64,000 nt of DNA from Siccibacter turicensis LMG 23730. GTDB taxonomy: Bacteria; Pseudomonadota; Gammaproteobacteria; Enterobacterales; Enterobacteriaceae. The notes under the pieces are model-generated. The model was not told where the DNA came from and did not search any database. It was given only the letters and a program-made list of their open reading frames with translations. This document shows positions 17,035 through 24,647 of this stretch, one piece after another. Where the stretch lies: contig NZ_AWFZ01000048.1 of NCBI RefSeq assembly GCF_000463155.2, positions 112,642 to 176,641 of the forward strand, in the 5' to 3' direction. The position numbers and the translations under genes are program-made. Positions within the stretch are counted from its first letter, which is position 1, and each line of letters opens with the position of its first letter.

Positions 17035-17370
17035 ATGGACGCTACAGCAGAAAATAAAGGCTACACCCTGGGGCTGAAAAACCGTGAAACCGGGCAGGAC
17101 GCCAGCAAGGTGTATATGAAACCGATGGCGCTGTATGTGCCTGCCGTGGCGGCAGCGGCGGTCGCCGCGCTGGTCGATACGCTGGGCAGGGCCGAGGCGC
17201 GCTATATGCTGACGGTAACCAACAATAACAACGGTGTGTCGGTGGATAAGGGTTTCCCTGAACTGGCCGACGTGATAGATGAAACCGGTGCGGCGGATGC
17301 GGTAAAAGAGCTTATCAATATCGTGCGCGGCTATGACGAGGACGATGACCACAACGTCTGCGGCTGGTAG
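17035..17370 (+). CDS. yoaG: Fused tandem YoaG-like protein
   Basis: 111 residues against 60 in E. coli YoaG. The C-terminal half (YMLTVTNNNNGVSVD... to IVRGYDEDDDHNVCGW) aligns with YoaG end to end. The N-terminal half (YTLGLKNRETG..., KPMALYVPAVAAAAVAALVDTL) aligns with the same protein again. Two YoaG domains are therefore joined in one chain. YoaG is a dimer in E. coli, so this may be a single-chain dimer. It follows yeaR copy 2 by 9 bases and should be induced with it by nitrate or nitric oxide. Confidence 0.82.
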   Translation: MDATAENKGYTLGLKNRETGQDASKVYMKPMALYVPAVAAAAVAALVDTLGRAEARYMLTVTNNNNGVSVDKGFPELADVIDETGAADAVKELINIVRGYDEDDDHNVCGW

Positions 17371-17383
17371 TACGCCGCGTTCC

Positions 17384-17451
17384 GCTGAATCCACAACCCC
17401 AGTCGCGCTGCGCATTTCACGGCTCAGCGCCCAGGGCGGTGTGGATTCAGC
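17384..17451. repeat. Long-range inverted repeat after the yeaR operon
   Basis: GCTGAATCCACA at 17384-17395 and its perfect complement TGTGGATTCAGC at 17440-17451 enclose 44 bases, which can form an inner GC-rich hairpin (CGCTG...CAGCG). There is no T run. It could be an RNA 3'-end structure or a footprint of a mobile element. Confidence 0.6.
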
Positions 17452-17552
17452 ACGCCAGGTAACCGCACAAATCTGAAATGCTCAACGAGTATGCTCAACC
17501 ACTGTCATCGGAGAGTATGATTCCTATAAAGATTACATGGAGTTAATGACAG

Positions 17553-18860
17553 ATGGCAGAGGCAGCCAGAAAGGATGATATAGCCAGTGGGCATGGGTGT
17601 TTCCCCGATACTGCGATAACTGAAGGTAGCCCGAATGTGTTTATTAACGGCCAACCGGCCGCCAGAGTCGGTGATGCCGTCGCGCCACACGGTTGCACCT
17701 GCGGTAACGGCTGTGGCACGCATTACCGCGTCATCGCAGAAGGTGCGTCATCGGTATTTATCAACGGGAAGCCCGCAGTCGCCGTCGGTCATAGCATTAA
17801 CTGCGGCGGGGTAGTTATCTCTGGCAGCAGTAATGTCTTCATCGATAGCGAGGAAAATAACGTTTCTGATGATGCTTCAGAGCAGCCCTGGATGTTTAAA
17901 TCTGATAAGGGCGCTGTTCAGCACCCCTCCCCCGAGGCGACCTCTCCCGGATTCAGTGATGGGGTGCCAGCGGCAGGCCAGCAGGCACAAGCTGCACAGC
18001 CGGAACCCATGCCTCTTCCCGTGCTGATTTACCAGACCACACGCCAGATGGATGACTATCAAGCCAAAGACATGCACCACGGCGATCTGGATGCGTTGAC
18101 GCTGCGTAATCAGCTGAATCTCGATGTGGATACGGTATCTGCAAGGGTAAATGCCCGCACGCTAAGGCTGTTGAATCAACCCAACCCTTATATAATGACG
18201 TCGCCTTATGCGATCGCGGCAATACCAGACACTATGCCAGAGGTAAGCCGCGAGAAGGCCGTCGCTCTCATGTTTGATGAATTCCGGGCGCTGGCGAAGC
18301 TGTTCTCTTTTCATGGCGAATATCAGCACATCATCACAGAGATGATTACGCATATGCAGGGCAACAGCGGCACGACGTACAGCAGCCCCTTACTTGACCA
18401 GGCGCTGAAAGAGCAAATCATGAATGACCATTCAGAACAAAGCTCTTTGCTGAAAATAAAAGACGTTATCAGTTTGTATTTAGATAGAGAACACGCGTTA
18501 TACCCACTGAAATTTAAAAATAAATTTACTTCAGCAATTGGCGAGCATACAGTCTTACCTAAATTTGATAGTTTTAAAGGCCGCACTAATGGACTGGTTA
18601 TTTCCGTCCATGATACTTGGGCGACGCATATCACGCTTGAGTCTTTGGAAATAAATGATGGGAACTACCACGCAAGAGTGCATTACCGTATTCAGGATCA
18701 TTTTGGCCTCGACGTCGATGATGTGCTCAATCCTGTTTATTGGGAGTTCCGAATATTCCGGCTATGGTTCGCACTCCAGCGCTGGGATCAGTATGGATAC
18801 AAGCCGTTTATTACCGAAATGAATGCGACCGTAGAAATCAGCGGGAGGCGGGATGAATAA
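17553..18860 (+). CDS. PAAR-domain type VI effector with C-terminal DUF3289
   Basis: 435 residues. Residues 1-100 form a PAAR tip domain (GHGCFPDTAITEGSPNVFING, PAARVGD, HGCTCGNGCGTHYR, AVGHSINCGG) that caps the T6SS spike. A Pro/Gln-rich linker follows (about 105-155). The C-terminal part (about 160-435) is DUF3289, recognised by KFDSF, NGLVISVHDTWATHITLESLEI, RIQDHFGLD and FRIFRLWFALQRWDQYGY. Activity of DUF3289 is unknown to me; position on a PAAR protein suggests a toxin. No VgrG or T6SS apparatus gene lies in this window. The next gene overlaps by 8 bases. Confidence 0.9.
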   Translation: MAEAARKDDIASGHGCFPDTAITEGSPNVFINGQPAARVGDAVAPHGCTCGNGCGTHYRVIAEGASSVFINGKPAVAVGHSINCGGVVISGSSNVFIDSEENNVSDDASEQPWMFKSDKGAVQHPSPEATSPGFSDGVPAAGQQAQAAQPEPMPLPVLIYQTTRQMDDYQAKDMHHGDLDALTLRNQLNLDVDTVSARVNARTLRLLNQPNPYIMTSPYAIAAIPDTMPEVSREKAVALMFDEFRALAKLFSFHGEYQHIITEMITHMQGNSGTTYSSPLLDQALKEQIMNDHSEQSSLLKIKDVISLYLDREHALYPLKFKNKFTSAIGEHTVLPKFDSFKGRTNGLVISVHDTWATHITLESLEINDGNYHARVHYRIQDHFGLDVDDVLNPVYWEFRIFRLWFALQRWDQYGYKPFITEMNATVEISGRRDE

Positions 18861-19290
18861 GTTGTTGGCTGGCTGTATTCTCAGCATAGCCGCATGCGGC
18901 TATGTGATCTGGCAGTATATGACTCCTGTTGAAATAATGGAGGCTCATAGAGCTATTTGTAGTGAAACAGGCTCTTGCCATAGCGACATACTACTTGTCA
19001 GGCATTTCCCATATTTGAAAAATCGACAGATAGCCTGGTGGGAAACTAACAAGGGAAAGATTCAGGCTAAGTATGGTATACCGAATAAGGACGAAAACGG
19101 ATATTACAATGTAACCATTATGGCATTTGGAAACGGGTTTCGAACCGAGCCAAATGAGAGTCTGTTGCTCTCCACCGATGAGGTTTATTGTTTTGATGAA
19201 ATGGTTACAGAGATGAGGTGTATTAATCGAGACATTTTGTTTACTGTCAATAAGACTCCAAACGGTGGCCTTAGATACCAGTCGTATTGA
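18853..19290 (+). CDS. DUF943 protein, probable immunity partner 1
   Basis: 145 residues overlapping the effector gene by 8 bases. It starts with one hydrophobic anchor (LLAGCILSIAACGYVIWQYM), so the rest should face the periplasm. Conserved DUF943 landmarks are LLVRHFPYLKNRQIAWWETNKGKIQAKYGIP and a late Cys-Phe-Asp/Cys-Ile pair. Tight coupling to a PAAR effector suggests an immunity protein acting at the inner membrane, and so a periplasmic target for the effector. This copy has a 9-residue insertion (with Cys-Ser-Glu-Thr-Gly-Ser-Cys) absent from the two later copies. Confidence 0.82.
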   Translation: MNKLLAGCILSIAACGYVIWQYMTPVEIMEAHRAICSETGSCHSDILLVRHFPYLKNRQIAWWETNKGKIQAKYGIPNKDENGYYNVTIMAFGNGFRTEPNESLLLSTDEVYCFDEMVTEMRCINRDILFTVNKTPNGGLRYQSY

Positions 19291-19306
19291 CGGCTAGTAG
19301 ATAGTA

Positions 19307-19552
19307 ATGTGGGCAACACATATCACACTGGAATCTCTGGAGGTGTCGGGAGAGAACTACCTGGCGAAGGTACATTACCGTATGCAGGATCACTTTGGCC
19401 TCGATGATAATGATGTGCTCAATCCTGTTTATCGGGAGTTCCGAATATTCCGGCTGTGGTTCGCACTCCAGCGCTGGAAGAAATATGGCTACAGGCCTTT
19501 TATTACAGAGATAAATGCCACTGTTGAAATCAGCGGGAGACGCGATGAATAA
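19307..19552 (+). pseudogene. Truncated DUF3289 effector end, copy 2
   Basis: The last 80 codons of the DUF3289 domain (WATHITLESLEVSGENY... to ISGRRDE), starting abruptly in the middle of the domain. It matches 18617-18860 but differs at several residues (RMQDHFGLDDND, RWKKYGYRPF). PAAR and linker are missing. It keeps the overlap with the next DUF943 gene. This is the leftover 3' end of a displaced effector cassette. Confidence 0.85.
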
Positions 19553-19949
19553 GCGACTGATAGCGGGTGTTATTGCGGCAGCATCATGTGGTTATCTGCT
19601 CTGGCAGTATTTTACGCCAGTGGAAGTTGTGGCGGTTCATGACGGTAATACAATACTGGTCAGGCACTTTCCATACCTGAAAAGCCGTCAGATAGCCTGG
19701 TGGGAAGAAAATAAAGACATGATACAGGCGAAGTATGGGATTCCTGAGGGATATGATAGTTATTACTACATCTATTTAATGGATTTTGGAAATGGATATC
19801 GTACTGAGCCGAATGAAAGTTTGTTGTTCTGGACTGATGAGGTTTTCTGTTTTAATGACATTAAGACAGATGCTCGTTGTATTGACAGAAAACCACTTTT
19901 TACTGTGAGATGGAGTAAGAATAACGGGCTGGAATATGAATCGTATTAA
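19545..19949 (+). CDS. DUF943 protein, copy 2
   Basis: 134 residues from the ATG at 19545, overlapping the effector fragment by 8 bases exactly as in the first pair. It has an N-terminal membrane anchor (LIAGVIAAASCGYLLWQYF) and the DUF943 core (ILVRHFPYLKSRQIAWWEENKDMIQAKYGIP). Its first 60 residues are nearly identical to copy 3, and the C-terminal half is specific (YYYIYLMDFGNGYRTEPNESLLFWTDEVFCF). It probably protects against the effector variant whose end is preserved beside it. Confidence 0.82.
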   Translation: MNKRLIAGVIAAASCGYLLWQYFTPVEVVAVHDGNTILVRHFPYLKSRQIAWWEENKDMIQAKYGIPEGYDSYYYIYLMDFGNGYRTEPNESLLFWTDEVFCFNDIKTDARCIDRKPLFTVRWSKNNGLEYESY

Positions 19950-20127
19950 TTTACTCGTTAATGTTGAACGTTAAATCATAAAGCATCTCTTTGAATCCTT
20001 TTTAGCGCAGAACCCCTTGCCCTGTAAACATGGTTACGCTGGCAACAAAGCGGTCAGGATGTAAGCCTGGCGCACCCACCTTTTGAAAACGCAGCAACGG
20101 TAGGTGCACAGGCTTAGCCGCCCTACA
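19950..20127 (+). other. Spacer between DUF943 copies 2 and 3
   Basis: Non-coding DNA containing the first copy of a 28-base direct repeat (20005-20032) and then an unrelated stretch up to the third effector remnant. No start codon with ribosome binding site was seen. Confidence 0.5.
20005..20032 (+). repeat. 28-bp direct repeat, left copy
   Basis: A sequence beginning GCGCAGAACCCCTTGCC and ending TGTAAACATG. It recurs without change at 20653-20680, in each case a short distance after a DUF943 stop codon. The pair brackets effector remnant 3 plus DUF943 copy 3, so it probably marks the unit that was duplicated or inserted. Confidence 0.85.
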
Positions 20128-20229
20128 CGGCTGTGGTTCGCACTCCAGCGCTGGAAGACATATGGCTACAGGCCTTTTATTACAGAGATAAATACCACTG
20201 TTGAAATCAGCGGGAGACGCAATGAATAA
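20128..20229 (+). pseudogene. Short DUF3289 effector remnant, copy 3
   Basis: Only 33 codons of the extreme end of DUF3289 remain (LWFALQRWKTYGYRPFITEI to ISGRRNE), nearly identical at base level to 19451-19552. It runs into DUF943 copy 3 with the same 8-base overlap. The fragment is progressively shorter than copy 2, as expected for repeated cassette replacement. Confidence 0.8.
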
Positions 20230-20614
20230 GCGACTGATAGCGGGTGTTATTGCGGCAGCATCATGTGGTTATCTGCTCTGGCAGTATTTTACGCCAGTGG
20301 AAGTTGTGGCGGTTCATGACGGTAATACAATACTGGTCAGGCACTTTCCATATCTGAAAAGCCGTCAGATAGCCTGGTGGGAAGCCAATAAAGACATGAT
20401 CCAGGCAAAATACGGCATACCGAATAAAAACGAGAGTGATTATTACAGCGCGGTCATTATGGACTTTGGCGAAGGGTATCGCATCGACAGAGGAACGGAT
20501 GAAGATTCGGATCTGCTGTGCTTTGATGACATGTCCGTAGACGCCAGATGTATTGAAAAAAAAACTCACCTGTGGATTAGGTTTAATCAAAAAAAAGGGA
20601 TGTTTTATCGATAA
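20222..20614 (+). CDS. DUF943 protein, copy 3
   Basis: 130 residues from the ATG at 20222. The N-terminal half is practically identical to copy 2. The C-terminal half diverges (NKNESDYYSAVIMDFGEGYRIDRGTDEDSDLLCFDDMSVDARCIEKKTHLWIRF) and is closer to copy 1 in its middle. A constant anchor with a variable tail points to specificity residing in the C-terminal half. The gene sits between two 28-bp direct repeats and before a terminator. Confidence 0.8.
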   Translation: MNKRLIAGVIAAASCGYLLWQYFTPVEVVAVHDGNTILVRHFPYLKSRQIAWWEANKDMIQAKYGIPNKNESDYYSAVIMDFGEGYRIDRGTDEDSDLLCFDDMSVDARCIEKKTHLWIRFNQKKGMFYR

Positions 20615-20652
20615 AAATGCACTGCTTCAAAAGCATTTTCTTGAAGGCTTTC

Positions 20653-20680
20653 GCGCAGAACCCCTTGCCCTGTAAACATG
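20653..20680 (+). repeat. 28-bp direct repeat, right copy
   Basis: Identical to 20005-20032. It follows DUF943 copy 3 by 38 bases. Sequence beyond the repeat differs from that after the left copy. Confidence 0.85.
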
Positions 20681-20747
20681 ATGACCCCGCGACAACGCCC
20701 TACAAGGCGAGAAGCAGGGCGTCATCGGTCACCCCCACCTCATAAAA

Positions 20748-20773
20748 AACGGAGCACAGCGCTCCGTTTTTTT
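20748..20773 (+). terminator. Terminator of the PAAR/DUF943 array
   Basis: The stem AACGGAGC / GCTCCGTT with loop ACAGC is followed by seven T residues. It lies between the plus-strand array and the minus-strand gene at 20798 and may serve both directions (an A run precedes it). Confidence 0.88.
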
Positions 20774-20797
20774 GTTAATTATGACCGGCCGCGGTGG

Positions 20798-21538
20798 CTA
20801 TTTATCGACGCCAAAGCCCTGTTTGAGGATCGCGGGTAGCACATCCGGGAAGTAGACGTGTTGATAGTACCCGCTTACGCTGGCGCTCCAGGTGTCGCCG
20901 TCGGTACGGCCAATTGCCTGCCAGTGGTCGAGCATCTGCTGGTTATAGCGGGTGATTTTCTCTTCCAGACCGGCGGTTTTGTAGGTTTCGTCGTGGCGGA
21001 AGGTATCGAGCGGCAGGCGCGGCTTGTGGTGCGACGGCACGTCGACATGGCCAATCACCACGCCGGCGATCGGGAAGGTGTGTTCCGGCAGCTCAAGCAG
21101 GCTTGTAAGCGCCTGCGGATGCAGACGGATACCGCCAATCGGCACAATGCCAAGCCCTTCAGAGCGGGCAGCGGCCATCACCGAGCCCAGCGCGATGCCA
21201 ATATCAGTGGCGCCCGCCACAATACTTTCAATACTCTCGTGAGCCACCTGCTGCTTACCGATAAGCTTCATCCCGACTTCAGTTTTATACATATCGAGTA
21301 CGAAGGTGACGAAGACCGGCGCTTTCGCGATCCACGGCTGGCCGCCAGCGATGCGGGAGATCTCGGCGCGCTTTTGCGCGTCGCGGGTGACAACAACCGA
21401 CACTTGCTGGGAGTGCACCGAGGTAGGTGCATGGTAGGCCGTGCTCAGAATGCGCTCCAGCGTGGCGTCATCAACGGGTTTATCGGTAAAGCTGCGCTCG
21501 CTTTTGTGGTCGTTAAACAGATCAATAATGGGGTTCAT
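20798..21538 (-). CDS. NfsA-like FMN nitroreductase/oxidoreductase
   Basis: 246 residues from the ATG at 21538, preceded by AAGGAGACACC. An upstream extension to 21583 lacks a ribosome binding site. Family landmarks: NDHKSERSFTDKPVDD near the start (FMN phosphate contacts), YHAPTSVHSQQVSVVVT, and the Gly-rich IVPIGGIRLHP. The family reduces nitroaromatics, quinones or flavins using NADPH with bound FMN. The physiological substrate cannot be told. It lies downstream of an Old Yellow Enzyme gene on the same strand, another FMN reductase. Confidence 0.85.
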   Translation of the reverse strand: MNPIIDLFNDHKSERSFTDKPVDDATLERILSTAYHAPTSVHSQQVSVVVTRDAQKRAEISRIAGGQPWIAKAPVFVTFVLDMYKTEVGMKLIGKQQVAHESIESIVAGATDIGIALGSVMAAARSEGLGIVPIGGIRLHPQALTSLLELPEHTFPIAGVVIGHVDVPSHHKPRLPLDTFRHDETYKTAGLEEKITRYNQQMLDHWQAIGRTDGDTWSASVSGYYQHVYFPDVLPAILKQGFGVDK

Positions 21539-21669
21539 GGTGTCTCCTTGTGAGTGCGAAAAGCGTATCAGCCCCACGCACATCTTTCTTTAACACTCTA
21601 TGCGCTATGCCGTTGGGCAGCGCAGGTTGCCGGGCAGACGCAGCCAGGAAAGAGGGGAGGGGGAGAAGG

Positions 21670-21702
21670 CGGGCAGGGCCGTCATGACAACGGCCCCGCC
21701 CG
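21670..21702 (-). repeat. GC-rich hairpin between two flavoenzyme genes
   Basis: Perfect except for one position, 13-base arms (CGGGCAGGGCCGT / ACGGCCCCGCCCG) enclose a 7-base loop just after the stop of the OYE gene. There is no T tract on either strand, so it is more likely an RNA-stabilising or pausing structure than a simple terminator. Confidence 0.6.
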
Positions 21703-21710
21703 GTGTGGCA

Positions 21711-22814
21711 TCAGGAGGTGAAGAGGTTTTTCAAGGCGTGCGGCTGGCAGCGCTGATATTGACTTGCCACCTTCACCTGCGCACCCAACTTCGCTGCGGC
21801 ATGCCACGGCCAGCGCGGATCGTAGAGCGCGGTGCGCGCAATACCGATAAAGTCAGCCTCGCCGCTGGCAATAATGGACTCGGCATGCTCTGGCTCGGTA
21901 ATCAGGCCCACGGCAACAACCGGGATCGCCACGGCGTTTTTCACCGCCTGCGCCAGCGGCACCTGGTAGCCCGGATAGACGTTGATCTGCTGATCCGGAT
22001 GCAGGCCGCCGCTCGACACGTGGATGACGTCCGCCCCGCGCGCTTCCAGCATTTTCGAGAAGGCGACCGCCTCATCGAGCGTAAACCCGCCTTCCACCCA
22101 GTCCGTGGCAGAGATGCGCACGCTGACCGGCTTGTCTGCCGGGAACGCCTCGCGCACCGCGTCAAACACCTCCAGCGGGAAACGAGCCCGGTTTTCAAGC
22201 GAGCCGCCGTAGCTGTCGGTCCGCTGGTTGGAGAGCGGCGACAAAAACTGGTGCAGCAGATAGCCATGGGCGGCATGCAGCTGAATAACATCAAACCCCA
22301 GTCGCGCTGCGCGTGTCGCCGCCTGGGCAAAGCTGTCGCGTATCGCGGCTAAACCGGCCTCGTCCAGCGCCTGTGGCGGGGTGGATTCCGCGCTCCAGGC
22401 CACCGCGGAAGGAGCAACGGTCTGCCAGCCTTTTTCATGATCCGGTGCGTACGGCCCGGCGTTATCCCACGGGCGTGCGGTGGAGGCTTTGCGCCCGGCG
22501 TGGGAGAGCTGAATGGCGAGCGGAACAGACGACCAGCGGCGGATGCCGTCAACCACGCGCTTCATCGCCGCCTCTGAGGCATCGCTGTACAGGCCCACGT
22601 CGGCCCAGGTGATGCGCCCTTCCGGCGATACTGCGCTGGCTTCAAAGGTCAGCAGCCCGGCGCCCGACTGGGCAAGCTGCCCGAGGTGCATCATATGCCA
22701 GTCGTTCATACAGCCGTTTTCTGCCGAATACTGGCACATAGGCGCGATGACGATGCGGTTAGCCAGCTCCAGATTGCGGAGTTTATACGGCGTAAAAAGT
22801 TGTGGTGCAGACAT
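21711..22814 (-). CDS. Old Yellow Enzyme family NADH:flavin oxidoreductase (YqjM-like)
   Basis: 367 residues, a normal length, with AAGGGG before the ATG at 22814. It is a TIM-barrel FMN enzyme of the YqjM (thermophilic-like) subclass, seen from IVIAPMCQYSAENG with its FMN-site Cys, the substrate-site pair in QLSHAGRK, QLHAAHGYLLHQFLSPLSNQRTDSYGGS, and the late DFIGIARTALYDP phosphate loop. Such enzymes reduce activated C=C bonds of enones, nitroalkenes and similar electrophiles with NAD(P)H. Grouped with a nitroreductase, it suggests an electrophile-detoxifying pair. Confidence 0.92.
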   Translation of the reverse strand: MSAPQLFTPYKLRNLELANRIVIAPMCQYSAENGCMNDWHMMHLGQLAQSGAGLLTFEASAVSPEGRITWADVGLYSDASEAAMKRVVDGIRRWSSVPLAIQLSHAGRKASTARPWDNAGPYAPDHEKGWQTVAPSAVAWSAESTPPQALDEAGLAAIRDSFAQAATRAARLGFDVIQLHAAHGYLLHQFLSPLSNQRTDSYGGSLENRARFPLEVFDAVREAFPADKPVSVRISATDWVEGGFTLDEAVAFSKMLEARGADVIHVSSGGLHPDQQINVYPGYQVPLAQAVKNAVAIPVVAVGLITEPEHAESIIASGEADFIGIARTALYDPRWPWHAAAKLGAQVKVASQYQRCQPHALKNLFTS

Positions 22815-22937
22815 AGCATTATCCCCTTAAGTGGTAAAAATCGTGCGTGTACCTGGTCTGAGACCTTCTGCCATCTTAGAACCCCGGCGGCCATTCTGCG
22901 TGATCGGTATGTGGCGTTAAGGGGAAAATCCTCCGCG

Positions 22938-24605
22938 TTAGCCGGTCGACGCGCGTTCCGTGCCGCGCTGCATAATCGCCAGTGCGCTGAGCATCAGCCC
23001 CAGCCCGACCACCAGCGTCAGCGTCGCCATCGCCATTCCCTGGCCCACCGAGCCCTGCTCAAACTGACGCCAGATAAACACCGCCACGGTCTGGGTTCCG
23101 GCCGGGGCCAGCAGCAGCGAAGTCACCAGTTCACGCGAGGCGATAGCAAACACCATCAGCATCGCCGCGAGCATGGCCGGGAACACCAGCGGCATCACGA
23201 TAAAACGCAGCGCCTGCATCGCCGTGGCGCCGTGAACCCGCGCGGCGGGCTCCAGATTGCCGCCAAGCTGGCGCAGCGCGCTGCCGATGTAGCGCACCGG
23301 CCAGGGAAGCAGCAGGCAGCAGTAAGAGAGCAGCAGGATAGCCCAGGTGTTGTAGGGCGACACCGGCCAGAAGGTGCGGTTCCACAGCAGGATCAGCCCG
23401 ACGCCCACCACAATACCGGGCAGCGCCGCGGGCATCAGCGACAGCGCGTCGATGGCACCCCGCCCCCGGATACGCTGAACCACCACCAGCCAGGCGGCAA
23501 GCAGGCCGACCACGCCGGTGAGCAGCGCAGAGGCAAAGGCCAGCGACAGGCTGGTGCCGAGGGCGGTGAGGGCATCTCCCTGCTGGGCAAACAGCGCCGC
23601 GTAGTGCGCAGGCGTGACGTTTTCCAGCGTCAGGCCGCCGGACAGCGTTCCCATCACCCCGGTCACCGCCATCGACAGCCCCGGCACTACCACCGCCAGA
23701 AAGCCAATAAACGCCATCGCCGCGACCACCGGGATCACCGCCACGCCCAGCGACGCACCGCTGTTGGCGGTCGGTTTGCCGGTCACGCTGGTGACGTCCC
23801 GCCCGCCGGTCAGTTTGCTCTGGAGCCACCAGGCGCACAGGGCGATAGCGATCAGCGTCAGGGACAGCATCGACGCGCCGGGCAGGTCGATGGGCCAGTC
23901 GGCCAGCTTCTTCTCAATGCCGACGGTCAGCATCACCACGCCGGAACGGGTGCCCAGCGCGGCGGGAACGCCATACTCCTCAATCGCCAGGGTGAAGGCC
24001 AGCAGCATCCCGGCGGCCAGCGACGGGGAGAGCATCGGCAGCGTGACGTGGTAAAACGCGCGCCACGGGCCTGCACCGTGCACTCTGGCGACCAGCGCCA
24101 GCCGCTGCCCGCTGGCGAGCAGGCTGCGCGAAACGGCGAAGTAGACCACCGGGAAAATGTTCAGCGTCATCACCAGCACGATGCCGGTTTTGCTGAACAG
24201 CAGGGCATTGAGATCGAAACCCAGCAGCTGCGCCAGATAGCCATTGGTTTGCAGCACCAGCATCCACGACAGCGCAGCGATGTAGGGCGGCGTCAGAAAC
24301 GGGATCAGAAACAGCAGATCCCACAGGCGCGGGCAGGGCAGCGTGAACAGTCCGCGCGCCACCCCGAGCGGCAGGCCGATGAGGGCGCTGAGCAGGGCGA
24401 CGCCGGCGGCGATGTGCAGCGTACCGCCAAACATTGCCGGGAGCTGCGGATCGGAGAACAGCGGGGCCATTCCGGAAAACGCGCCCTGCAACGATCCCGC
24501 GCTGAAGTGCGGGAAAATGGCCTGCAGGAGAATAAACAGCAGCGGTAGGGCGACCAGCACCACCAGGGCGGCGAGCGTCGCAAGCGAAATCAATCGTTGG
24601 TTCAC
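22938..24605 (-). CDS. Fused two-domain ABC permease, iron(III)-type importer
   Basis: 555 residues with about twelve hydrophobic segments in two similar halves. Each half carries a cytoplasmic EAA loop (ARVHGAGPWRAFYHVTLPML; ARVHGATAMQALRFIVMPLV). This architecture is typical of SfuB/FbpB-type Fe3+ importers and relatives (thiamine, 2-aminoethylphosphonate). The start is GTG at 24605, 42 bases after the binding-protein gene, with a hairpin between. It is the last gene of the ATPase - binding protein - permease operon. Confidence 0.9.
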   Translation of the reverse strand: MNQRLISLATLAALVVLVALPLLFILLQAIFPHFSAGSLQGAFSGMAPLFSDPQLPAMFGGTLHIAAGVALLSALIGLPLGVARGLFTLPCPRLWDLLFLIPFLTPPYIAALSWMLVLQTNGYLAQLLGFDLNALLFSKTGIVLVMTLNIFPVVYFAVSRSLLASGQRLALVARVHGAGPWRAFYHVTLPMLSPSLAAGMLLAFTLAIEEYGVPAALGTRSGVVMLTVGIEKKLADWPIDLPGASMLSLTLIAIALCAWWLQSKLTGGRDVTSVTGKPTANSGASLGVAVIPVVAAMAFIGFLAVVVPGLSMAVTGVMGTLSGGLTLENVTPAHYAALFAQQGDALTALGTSLSLAFASALLTGVVGLLAAWLVVVQRIRGRGAIDALSLMPAALPGIVVGVGLILLWNRTFWPVSPYNTWAILLLSYCCLLLPWPVRYIGSALRQLGGNLEPAARVHGATAMQALRFIVMPLVFPAMLAAMLMVFAIASRELVTSLLLAPAGTQTVAVFIWRQFEQGSVGQGMAMATLTLVVGLGLMLSALAIMQRGTERASTG

Positions 24606-24619
24606 AGCGGGTATCCAGA

Positions 24620-24639
24620 CGACGGGGTTGCCCCCGTCG
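24620..24639 (-). repeat. Intercistronic hairpin between binding protein and permease
   Basis: The 8-bp perfect stem CGACGGGG / CCCCGTCG with loop GCAA (minus-strand sense) lies between the two stop/start signals. GNRA-type loops stabilise RNA. Such hairpins often keep the binding-protein mRNA more abundant than the permease part. Confidence 0.65.
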
Positions 24640-24647
24640 GGTGAGAA

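Noticed and set aside
22686-24548. A 620-codon open frame opposite the ABC permease
   Set aside because: Its product is His/Gln/Arg-rich nonsense typical of the complement of GC-rich membrane-protein codons, has no ribosome binding site, and lies fully antisense to a clear permease.
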